Shown here: positions 30,401 to 39,137 of the stretch, piece after piece
Numbering within the stretch: position 1 is the stretch's first letter
Layout of the letters: each line of letters starts with the position of its first letter
Source of the DNA: Spirochaetaceae bacterium
GTDB taxonomy: Bacteria > Spirochaetota > Spirochaetia > WTKD01
Direction of reading: 5' to 3'
Length of the DNA: 64,000 bases
NCBI GenBank assembly: GCA_011524535.1
Contig: WTKD01000003.1
Coordinates: forward strand, 62,001-126,000
The notes under the pieces: generated by a model
What the model saw: the letters and a program-made list of their open reading frames with translations, nothing else
Database searches by the model: none
Told to the model about the DNA's origin: nothing
Position numbers and translations under genes: made by a program

Positions 30401-32203
30401 ATGTCGGATGGTCACCCCTTTGTTAAAAATGGACCCATCATGCCCGCGGATCTGTTGGACTCTCATAGGAAGGGAAAGCTCATTTTATTTTGTGGAGCGG
30501 GCATCTCTTATCAATTACATCTAAAAGACTTCAAAGGTCTTACACTCGATCTATATGGAAAATTGAATGCCTCTGAGTTTTTGCAAGAACCTGAACATGA
30601 AGAATACAAAGAATTCGAAAAAGAAAATTATGATAGGGTATTAGGGTTTTTAGAAGATACGAACTCTGAGCTTTTTAGAAAAGAATTAGGGGAATGGGGG
30701 AAAATAGGATCATCAAAGGCCGATTATTCCACTCATAAAGCAATAATAGACTTAAGTACTACGAATGGGGAGAATAAAACACGACTAGTCACTACAAACT
30801 TTGACCTTGGTTTCCATAACCTAGTCAAAGACACAGGCAAAACGCAAGACAAATCTCAAAATGTCCAGAAATACAAAAAAATAAGAATAAACAATGCACC
30901 TCTATTGCCTGTAGCAAAGGCTTCACAGTGGAATAGCATTGTTCATTTACACGGCACAAGCTCTGACCCTTCCACCATAGTCATAACCAGCGCTGATTTT
31001 GGCTCAGCATATATAACAGAGCGTTGGGCGAGTCGATTTGTAACAGACTTATTTTATAATTTTGATATACTTTTTATCGGATATAGCCTCAATGACCCAG
31101 TTCTACGCTATCTTGTGGATGCTATTTCTTCTGACGCGAAAAAGAAATTTGCCAAAACAAAGAGATTCGCGTTGGTAAAAGAAGGCAATAAGGAGAGTTG
31201 GTCAAAAATGAATATCTCTCCAATTGAATTCAACCCCGCTGATAATTTTCATTATTTGCATTCCACACTCAAAGAATGGGCAAAGTCTCACAAGAAAGGA
31301 CTGAGTAGCTTTAAGGAACTATGTTCGCTGCGCTCCGGCAGTCCCCCAATCGAAGGCGATGTATACACTGAACGCATCATGACCGAACTTTCTTACGCTA
31401 ATAAAAGAACTACAGGACTATTTATCTACACAAAAATTGAAGATGGGGGAAAAAAAGTGACAAAATTTCCACATCAAGACTGGTGGGTTCTAATTTCTAA
31501 ACGAGAAGAAGAAAAAAATAACACCAATGAAAAATTTGAAAATCTGATAAATATATTGGTAATAAGAAATTCTGAAGAATTTATGCCACTAAAAGATATT
31601 CATGAGTTATACATTCATTGGTTTGTTCATTTGATGCAATCTGGAGATATCAAGAAATGGGTCGTTGGCAGGGGAAGTTGTCTCCATCCTTATTTAGTTC
31701 AGAGAATTTATCGTCACTATAATAAAATTATACCATCATTATCCGAGGAAGACAAAAAGTTTTGGGATTACATTATTTTCTATAGAGATATGTTATTAGG
31801 GCTAGATCTTAGAGGTTACCTTTCGTATATTGACCTGTCTCCACTTACTTCGCAAAAAATCATCTCGCTATTTAAAATATATTCAGAATTAAGACATACT
31901 CTTGGACCTCCAGACTATGAGCTTTGTTTTTTAGGTGATGATCGTCACGTGTATGAATACATACGTACTTGTGATGATACACATGAATTGGAAACCCTCT
32001 TTTTGCATTTTAGAAACGAAATTCGGAAGATCATCGATAGCGAAGATCATTGGCAAACTAACAATAGAAACTTTAATGCAAGGATCCCGTCTATTTCACC
32101 ACATAGTAAAAATGAAGATGCTCCGGAATGGGTTCGTATAATTAAATACCTGGTTGCTTGCTTTGATAGATTGGCAAAAAAAAAATACATTGACTGCTCA
32201 TAA
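30401..32203 (+). CDS. SIR2-domain protein, N-terminal part (SIR2/DUF4020-like)
   Basis: GKLILFCGAGIS, RLVTTNFD, IVHLHGTSSDPSTIVITSADFGSAYITERWASRFVTDLFYNFDILFIGYSLNDPVLRYLVDAI are SIR2-like NAD-binding motifs. ORF ends just after an A10 tract. Confidence 0.85.
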   Translation: MSDGHPFVKNGPIMPADLLDSHRKGKLILFCGAGISYQLHLKDFKGLTLDLYGKLNASEFLQEPEHEEYKEFEKENYDRVLGFLEDTNSELFRKELGEWGKIGSSKADYSTHKAIIDLSTTNGENKTRLVTTNFDLGFHNLVKDTGKTQDKSQNVQKYKKIRINNAPLLPVAKASQWNSIVHLHGTSSDPSTIVITSADFGSAYITERWASRFVTDLFYNFDILFIGYSLNDPVLRYLVDAISSDAKKKFAKTKRFALVKEGNKESWSKMNISPIEFNPADNFHYLHSTLKEWAKSHKKGLSSFKELCSLRSGSPPIEGDVYTERIMTELSYANKRTTGLFIYTKIEDGGKKVTKFPHQDWWVLISKREEEKNNTNEKFENLINILVIRNSEEFMPLKDIHELYIHWFVHLMQSGDIKKWVVGRGSCLHPYLVQRIYRHYNKIIPSLSEEDKKFWDYIIFYRDMLLGLDLRGYLSYIDLSPLTSQKIISLFKIYSELRHTLGPPDYELCFLGDDRHVYEYIRTCDDTHELETLFLHFRNEIRKIIDSEDHWQTNNRNFNARIPSISPHSKNEDAPEWVRIIKYLVACFDRLAKKKYIDCS

Positions 32204-34034
32204 CTACGCATTGAGCGATTTTACTTCTGAAAACCCCTTAGTAAAAAGATTGGTGCTTCATTATTTAACATACAAACATGTATTTTCTCATAAAGAAGTC
32301 ATCGATTATTTAAAGCAAAATTTGGATATTTTTCTATGGGAGAATCTATACAAAAGAGAATTCTTTCGCCTACTTCATGCACGATGGAAGCATTTCCCCA
32401 AACATTTCAAAAAATCCTTAGTCAGAAAAATATTAAAAGGAAGAATACCTGAAGGTTATAAAAAATCCAAAAAATATAGACAAAAGGACTTACTTTCCTG
32501 GCTCGAAAGACATAGCTTTCTAAAAGATGCCATGACCAAAGAAGAATACGACACAGTTACGAGAAAATACCCCAATATTGCCTTGAAAAGAGGAGAAGAA
32601 GCAGAATTTCCAATTATGTTCGAAGGATTTACACTCATGGAAAAAAAGGAAATTCAACCAAAGAAATCTTTATTGGAAGAGAAAAACCCAGAGAAATTGG
32701 CTGACATGCTAGTTGCTGAAATGAATATCTTAAAAAATGACCCAGACACGCGTACGTCACGGGAGATGGACTTTTCTGAGTGGAGTTTATCCCGTAATTC
32801 AGAAAACTTATTCAAAGCGCTTGGTTTAGCAGCGGAGGGAAAAGAAGATGATAAAGTTGAGCTCGTACATTATTTTTTTAAGGCAATAGAATCAAATAAA
32901 AATATACTCGCTACTCGATATCCAGAATTATTATCACTGATTCGGCGATGTTCGGATAAAACCATTAGATGGGGTAAATATGAGATAATTGATTGCTATG
33001 AGAATATAATTCGTTATTCTAAATCTTCACTGGCCGAAGAATTTGATATATGGGAAAAACTGTTTAATATAATCAAGACTAACGATAATTCCGACTGCCA
33101 AAAGAAATTTCTTCCGTGCTACCTCGTTACCTCTCTTATGCAAAAGCTTTATAGTCTATTATTTTATGATTTTTTTCTTCAGAAAAGAAAACGAGATTCT
33201 GGATTAAGCGACCTCATCAAGGATGCCTGGCTAAAGCTAAAAGGCCTTCAGGGACATCAAAAATTCGAAGCCATTGCAATGTATGGTGCACACATGTCTT
33301 ATATCTCAGAGGTTGATTTCACATGGTTCAAAGAAAATATCTTCCCTGTCTTATGTGCATGGACCGAAACCTCCCGGGTTATCTGGGACTTTTTTCTATA
33401 CTTTCGCATATTTAGTCCACGACTAATCGAACAAATAAGAAGCCAATTGCTAGCATTATCAGAAAAATTATCTTCTTTAGCCGATAAAAATACTGATCGA
33501 TATGTGGAACTTATTTGCCATACAAGTCTTTATCAAGCAAAATTCATAACCCCTGAAGAATTTAGACTTATCTTGAAAAAAGATATCGTGGCAAAAAGTA
33601 TAGAAAAAAGAACTGTTGTCCTACACATATTAAGAGAACTCCGTAACAATCAAGGTAACAAAAAAACAGAATTATGGGATAAAACGATAAAACCCTGGAT
33701 AAAAGAATATTGGCCACAAGATCAAACACGCGTAAATAAGGGTTCTAACGAATTATGGATTGAATGCCTACTTGAAATTCCAAATCCACAAGCAAGCGAT
33801 ATCGATTTAATAATATCTCTTCTATTATCTCCCGATCCGGGAGTACTTAGTTTTTTCAAGTATTGTAAAAACGATATTTCAGATCCAAAATACTTAAAAA
33901 TAATTCGAGCACTGATAGGAAACTATGAAATCGATTATTATCAAGCAAAAGAACTTTCAGAAATTCTAGACAATGTGGCTGATAAACACCACGTGGAAGA
34001 CAATAGTGATTATAGCTATCTTCGCAATATTTAG
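32154..34034 (+). CDS. C-terminal part of the SIR2/DUF4020-like protein, displaced by one nucleotide
   Basis: 626-aa ORF overlapping the SIR2 ORF by 50 nt in another frame. At A10 (32176-32185), reading GCA AAA AAA AAT ACA TTG ACT with one A fewer joins ...FDRLAKKNTLTAHNYALSDFTSENPLVKRL. Confidence 0.7.
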   Translation: MLALIDWQKKNTLTAHNYALSDFTSENPLVKRLVLHYLTYKHVFSHKEVIDYLKQNLDIFLWENLYKREFFRLLHARWKHFPKHFKKSLVRKILKGRIPEGYKKSKKYRQKDLLSWLERHSFLKDAMTKEEYDTVTRKYPNIALKRGEEAEFPIMFEGFTLMEKKEIQPKKSLLEEKNPEKLADMLVAEMNILKNDPDTRTSREMDFSEWSLSRNSENLFKALGLAAEGKEDDKVELVHYFFKAIESNKNILATRYPELLSLIRRCSDKTIRWGKYEIIDCYENIIRYSKSSLAEEFDIWEKLFNIIKTNDNSDCQKKFLPCYLVTSLMQKLYSLLFYDFFLQKRKRDSGLSDLIKDAWLKLKGLQGHQKFEAIAMYGAHMSYISEVDFTWFKENIFPVLCAWTETSRVIWDFFLYFRIFSPRLIEQIRSQLLALSEKLSSLADKNTDRYVELICHTSLYQAKFITPEEFRLILKKDIVAKSIEKRTVVLHILRELRNNQGNKKTELWDKTIKPWIKEYWPQDQTRVNKGSNELWIECLLEIPNPQASDIDLIISLLLSPDPGVLSFFKYCKNDISDPKYLKIIRALIGNYEIDYYQAKELSEILDNVADKHHVEDNSDYSYLRNI

Positions 34035-34632
34035 AAGAACAAGCCCTAAAGTAGTAATATCGATTACTGGGCTCTCAAAACCTACAGTCTGCATATGAAG
34101 TATGCACCATTTCTAGATGAAAACGGATACATTATAAAAATAAAAATAATTACAAATAGAGAAGATGTAGAGTCTGCAACTATTGTAATCATAGAAAATA
34201 AGCCAGAGATATGGCGAAAATCGTTTGACAGTTTGTACAATGGGAGAGGTCTGCCGCAATGGAAAATTGAAGACGGGGAGCCAGTCAGATCGTCACAAAC
34301 GTAAGTGCAAATACTTGCTCTAGACCGATCTAATTTTTACATACGCACGGAAATCATGCAATTATTTCAATTTAGAACGGGTATGCGGAGTGAATCACCA
34401 GAACTCAGCGCAATTTATTCAGACAAACCAAAATACACAAGAATTCAATGACTATAACACGTACGTAACACAGGTGAGAGAAGAGTCACACAAAAGATTA
34501 CAGGATATGAACTGGAGTATATACGAGCCAAATGAGGAGGAATAAGCGCTTCTATTTCGCAATAGTTCGTACATTTATACGAAAGAGCTTAAATTAAAGC
34601 AATCTAGAGGGGGTTTTTTTGACATTTTGGAG

Positions 34633-35514
34633 TTATTCATCAACCCCGTACTCACGCATAGCTTCATCATGAGTGTACTCATACCAATCGTGATAAGCAT
34701 CGTAGTCATACAAATATTCATCAACATCGTTGGTATACCCATTTTCATCAGCATCATCGCCATACCAATATGTGCGATCATCTGGTCTATAAGCATTCAT
34801 GGTAGCATCTTTGTGATAATCCTCATCATTCCAATCTTTGTTAGAAAGGTAGCGATACATAGGCATATAATTCCCGTCTGCAATATCTTCATGCGTTCCT
34901 ATGTAGTAGAATCTATCATTGTGTATAAAAAAATATTGAATTTGAAATCCTTTAAAGTCGTATGCTTCTATTTTTTCACTTTCTTTAAAGGATCTTAGGT
35001 ATTTTACATTCTCCAAAACAATCTGCAGTATCGTATGCTCAGTTGTAGGTATGTTTACAAATTTTTTAGAAGCTATATTGGCAATTATTCGTTGTGTAAT
35101 GTACGAATTTTCATATTGCATACTGAATGAATTTTTATCGAATGAAATTCCCACCTTATGGCTTCCTCTAGCGTTTTCCCCTTCATACATTTTACTTTTT
35201 TGATCGTATTGTATGTTTTTTCCAGTAGCTGTATATTTTTCCTCATAGTCGCTAAAACTACTACCCATTTTAAAGTCCTCAATATATCCACTATATAATT
35301 TCGTCGGAAGTGGCAAACTAATGTTTGCAGGAGCAGTGCTTTTGGGTTGGTCCTCTGTGCTTTTGGGTTGGTCCTCTGTGCTTTTGGGTTGGTCCTCTGT
35401 GCTTTTGGTTGTTCCTGAAAACTCGCATGATGTAGCAACAAACAGAAGAAAAAGGATCAACACGTAAACTGGTTTACGTTTTTGTGTAGCGTTTATACTT
35501 TTTTTGTTTCTCAT
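34633..35514 (-). CDS. Hypothetical lipoprotein with KSTEDQP tandem repeats and an acidic/tyrosine-rich C-terminus
   Basis: Signal RKPVYVLILFLLFVATSCEF; KSTEDQP x3 plus a partial; tail DDRTYWYGDDADENGYTNDVDEYLYDYDAYHDWYEYTHDEA. Start at ATG 35514. Confidence 0.7.
   Translation of the reverse strand: MRNKKSINATQKRKPVYVLILFLLFVATSCEFSGTTKSTEDQPKSTEDQPKSTEDQPKSTAPANISLPLPTKLYSGYIEDFKMGSSFSDYEEKYTATGKNIQYDQKSKMYEGENARGSHKVGISFDKNSFSMQYENSYITQRIIANIASKKFVNIPTTEHTILQIVLENVKYLRSFKESEKIEAYDFKGFQIQYFFIHNDRFYYIGTHEDIADGNYMPMYRYLSNKDWNDEDYHKDATMNAYRPDDRTYWYGDDADENGYTNDVDEYLYDYDAYHDWYEYTHDEAMREYGVDE
35336..35409 (-). repeat. 21-bp tandem repeat, 3.5 copies, coding
   Basis: GTGCTTTTGGGTTGGTCCTCT repeated at 35336, 35357, 35378 and partially at 35399. 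Confidence 0.9.
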
Positions 35515-35768
35515 AATCTCTCCTTTTGTATGTACAAACGTTATCATGATTTCTGGAAATATTAAACAAACTACTATGCGTCATTACAAATATATTCTCA
35601 GTGTGGGAAAAGAAAAAAATAAGCGGATCCACAAGGTTACTAAACTTCTTCTTGAAAACCATATACTATCCCATTTTCTGAAAAATAATACAAATTCTAC
35701 CCAGAAAATACGCATCTCATTCTATCAAACTTGACAAGTTCTTAAAAAGAAGTTAGCTTGGTATCGTT

Positions 35769-35999
35769 ATGAAATATTTCTCTATTTTGTCATCACTTAT
35801 CGTTGTTGGGCTCGGATGCCTGTTGGCATTTGCCCTGATTGGATCATATGTAGATGCAAATGGCTTTCTACAAGAACCCTTTCTCCTACTCCCGATAGGC
35901 TATCTCTTTATCTTTTTGGGATTATTGGGCTTTGTAGGGTTTGGCGTAAAACACCTATTGCATAAAAAAACTACTGCGGAAGCTACTCGACTTCACTAA
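35769..35999 (+). CDS. Small membrane protein
   Basis: 76 aa with two hydrophobic segments (IVVGLGCLLAFALIGSYV; FLLLPIGYLFIFLGLLGFVGFGV). Confidence 0.5.
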   Translation: MKYFSILSSLIVVGLGCLLAFALIGSYVDANGFLQEPFLLLPIGYLFIFLGLLGFVGFGVKHLLHKKTTAEATRLH

Positions 36000-36089
36000 A
36001 ACGCTATAACAAAAACCGCAAAAAAACATTGCCTTCTTTCGGGGTCTCAGTACTTTAGTGCAATAACGTGACGCCGAAGGTCATACTCT

Positions 36090-36127
36090 GGCATGAGGAA
36101 GATAAAACTTCTCTCATGCCCGGTTTT
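36090..36127 (+). terminator. Probable rho-independent terminator
   Basis: GGCATGAGGAAGATAAAACTTCTCTCATGCC hairpin followed by CGGTTTTTT. Confidence 0.7.
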
Positions 36128-36240
36128 TTATACCCTGTATACCTTTAGCCTATTAGCTATATTGGTACTATGATGCCATAATTTTCGCTAGTACATAAGT
36201 CCCCTGCTGACCGATCCGATTTTTTTTGCTACCATGAGAC

Positions 36241-36930
36241 ATGACATACCTGGATGTTATGCACAAACTTGAAGAAGTTGGCACCGAACAGACACGAACC
36301 ATCTATCGCAGGCACGGTGTTCAAACGGAACTTTTTGGTGTGAGCTATAAAGAACTTGGAAAGCTTCAAAAAAAACTAAAGAACCAACACGAACTCGCCC
36401 TCCAGCTCTGGGATTCGGCAACGCACGATGCCATGGTACTCGCTTGCAAAATCGCAGACCCAGAAAAGATAACCTTGGACGATCTCCGCCATTGGATCGA
36501 AGGATGCAGCGACTACATTGTGACCGATGCGTTTTCATTCTTCGCTGCAAAGCAAAAAACAGAAGCAGCCCTAGAACTCGCCGAAGAATTCATTGAAGAC
36601 GAACGAGAATGGATATCCTGTGCAGGATGGACCATCATTTCTATCGTCACCCAGCGACACGAGATGGAGCATGGCCCCATTACGCATAACTACCTCGAAA
36701 GAATTCGAAACACCATACACGAACAACCAAACAGAACTCGCTATGCAATGAACGGCGCACTTATCGCCATTGGTGGCTATATCGATGGAGCTCAGGACGA
36801 AGCAATGGAAATAGCGCAATCAATCGGTAAAGTTCAGGTTGATCACGGCGAAACCGGGTGTAAGACCCCGAGCGCGCAGCCTTATATTAAGAAAATCTTG
36901 AAACGAAAAGCAGAAAAACAATCCGTCTAA
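36241..36930 (+). CDS. DNA alkylation repair protein (AlkD-like HEAT-repeat glycosylase)
   Basis: 229 aa; YRRHGVQTELFGVSYKELGKLQKKLKNQHELALQLWDSATHDAMVLACKIADP and YVTDAF-like region typical of the DNA alkylation repair family. Confidence 0.85.
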   Translation: MTYLDVMHKLEEVGTEQTRTIYRRHGVQTELFGVSYKELGKLQKKLKNQHELALQLWDSATHDAMVLACKIADPEKITLDDLRHWIEGCSDYIVTDAFSFFAAKQKTEAALELAEEFIEDEREWISCAGWTIISIVTQRHEMEHGPITHNYLERIRNTIHEQPNRTRYAMNGALIAIGGYIDGAQDEAMEIAQSIGKVQVDHGETGCKTPSAQPYIKKILKRKAEKQSV

Positions 36931-37009
36931 GCCTCACAGCTGTAGGATATCACAGCCGGAAAGACCTTATTTTCTTACCCGAGCCGAAACACCTAGCATA
37001 TAATAAACC

Positions 37010-37735
37010 ATGACTCAACTTTTTGATCATATCGAATACACAGAGGATGAACGAACCTGCTTGGAATTGCTCAGTAAATATGATCAAAAAGAACAACGTG
37101 CCATACTGAGCGATATCATTGGCAGCGTTCGAGCTAGCAAACTTATTCGTGCCTTCGAATACAGGATAACCAATATCCACCTCGCCGTTGAACAGCCCTT
37201 TGATCCGCACAACGCCGCCGCAATGGTCAGAAGCGCCGAGGCCATGGGACTCATACACATGCACGCGATCACCACAAACAAGGAAGTCTTCAACGCCAAG
37301 GCGACTACGCAAGGAGCATACCATTGGATGTTCCTCAGTTATTTCAAAACTACCGAAAAGCTCTATACCCATTGCAAAAAACGAAATATAGCAATCGCAG
37401 CCTGCACCATGGACGGTGAAACCCCCATCAATGCCCTAGACCTCTCCAAACCTACCTGCCTTATTTTTGGAAACGAGCACCACGGACTTAGCAATAAAGC
37501 CCTGGAAGAAGCCGACACCCGCGTCTGTATCCCGATGTATGGACTCAGTGAAAGCCTAAACCTCTCGGTGAGTGCGGCAATCTGCTGCTATGCTTTGAGC
37601 ACGAGAATTCGCAACACCGAGGGCGCTAGCATACCATTAAACGCCGAAGAAGAATCACTCTTGATCGTTCGCGCCCTACTCAAAACGCGCCGATTCCAGC
37701 ACATATCGCATTTTCTCGCCTCTTATATGAAATAG
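37010..37735 (+). CDS. SpoU/TrmH-family RNA 2'-O-methyltransferase
   Basis: FDPHNAAAMVRSAEAMGLIHMHAI, CLIFGNEHHGLSNKALEEAD, IPMYGLSESLNLSVSAAICCYAL. Confidence 0.93.
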   Translation: MTQLFDHIEYTEDERTCLELLSKYDQKEQRAILSDIIGSVRASKLIRAFEYRITNIHLAVEQPFDPHNAAAMVRSAEAMGLIHMHAITTNKEVFNAKATTQGAYHWMFLSYFKTTEKLYTHCKKRNIAIAACTMDGETPINALDLSKPTCLIFGNEHHGLSNKALEEADTRVCIPMYGLSESLNLSVSAAICCYALSTRIRNTEGASIPLNAEEESLLIVRALLKTRRFQHISHFLASYMK

Positions 37736-37864
37736 AAGCCAATCGAAACACAGACCTACTATAAGCGATACAAATAGGCATATAACATGCGATGATACTG
37801 GAATTCTCTATGCTATGTGGATAGTAACTCGAAACTCGATTTTATTCGGTGATCTGCTTCTGCT

Positions 37865-39082
37865 CTACCAGACCGATGTATGGACGATGGTCTGATGATC
37901 CTTTGGGCCAACCGATATCAAATCAATCGACACGTCCAAAAAAGACTCGATATATTCGATATAGCCTTGAGCCTCTTTCGGCAATCGCTTTCGATCGGTA
38001 ATATCAGAAATTGATTCTTCCCAACCCGGCAAAGTTACAAGATTCGGTTTCGCACTGGATATCTCCTGCAAAGATGCGGGAACATGATGCGTTTCGGTTC
38101 CATTGATAGAATAAGAAGTACAGACCTGAATTTCATCGAACCCATCGAAGACATCGAGATGCGTCAACGCTAGAGAGGTTACCCCCGAACACATTACTGC
38201 ATAGCGCAGCGCTACCAAATCCAGATAACCGCAACGCCTTGGACGTCCTGTCGTTACCCCGAACTCGTGCCCGATAGTGCGAACCTTCTCGAGCAATTCT
38301 TCACTCTCGTATTCGGTTGGAAAAGGCCCATTCCCTACACGCGTGCTATATGCCTTGCAAACACCTATTATCTTATCGATTTCTCGGGGGGAAACATGCG
38401 CCCCACTACAAACACCGCTTAGCTCGGTATTGCTACTCGTAACATAGGGATAGGTACCAAGATCGATGTCGAGCATGATGCCTTGAGCACCTTCAAAAAG
38501 AATATTTTTGTTTGCATCGATGGCGTTTTGCATATGACATGGCATATCTACCAAAAGAGGTCGCAATCTATCACGAAATTCTAGAATAAATTCCTGCGAT
38601 TCGTCGTTAAACGTTGAAACGTAGGCATCATTGTATATATCTGCGAACCTGACCCCCGTCCTCGTCGCTTTATGCATGTAAGCAACGCCTATGCCCTTGC
38701 CCGTTGTCCCAATAGGATTATTCCGCTCAGATTCTTGACGCTTATCCTGTTGAAGATATTCAGGGAACACTACATGCGCTCGATTTGAAATGGCAACTCG
38801 GCCAGCAATTTCAATCCCCATGTTTTTGATGGAATCTAATTCCACGAAAAGGCTTTCGGGATTTATCACCATGCAACTTCCTAACACGACAGATGTATGG
38901 GAGTGCAAAAGACCCGAGGGAACCAAATGGAAGCTAAATACCTTTCCACCTCGAGAAATCCTGTGTCCGGCATTGTTTCCACCGGCAAAACGTACTACTA
39001 TATCCGCCGAGTCCGAAAGAAAATCAACAACTTTTCCCTTTCCCTCATCCCCCCACTGTAATCCTAAAGCAACTACTTTCAT
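37865..39082 (-). CDS. purA: Adenylosuccinate synthetase
   Basis: VALGLQWGDEGKGKVVDFLS, RFAGGNNAGHRI, GTTGKGIGVAYMHKATRTGVRFADI, FEGAQGIMLDIDLGTYPYVTSSNT. Confidence 0.96.
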   Translation of the reverse strand: MKVVALGLQWGDEGKGKVVDFLSDSADIVVRFAGGNNAGHRISRGGKVFSFHLVPSGLLHSHTSVVLGSCMVINPESLFVELDSIKNMGIEIAGRVAISNRAHVVFPEYLQQDKRQESERNNPIGTTGKGIGVAYMHKATRTGVRFADIYNDAYVSTFNDESQEFILEFRDRLRPLLVDMPCHMQNAIDANKNILFEGAQGIMLDIDLGTYPYVTSSNTELSGVCSGAHVSPREIDKIIGVCKAYSTRVGNGPFPTEYESEELLEKVRTIGHEFGVTTGRPRRCGYLDLVALRYAVMCSGVTSLALTHLDVFDGFDEIQVCTSYSINGTETHHVPASLQEISSAKPNLVTLPGWEESISDITDRKRLPKEAQGYIEYIESFLDVSIDLISVGPKDHQTIVHTSVW

Positions 39083-39137
39083 CTAACCTACCAAACGATT
39101 ATACTTATTTGTGGCGTATCACATCAAGGTACGATTA

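Noticed and set aside
29664-34620. Integrase or att-site direct repeat proving tRNA-Asn-linked integration
   Set aside because: No integrase/recombinase ORF and no second copy of the tRNA 3' end could be seen by eye; only composition and gene content support an island.
35336-35409. Short tandem repeats as possible CRISPR or regulatory iterons
   Set aside because: Contiguous 21-bp in-frame coding repeats (KSTEDQP) without spacers.
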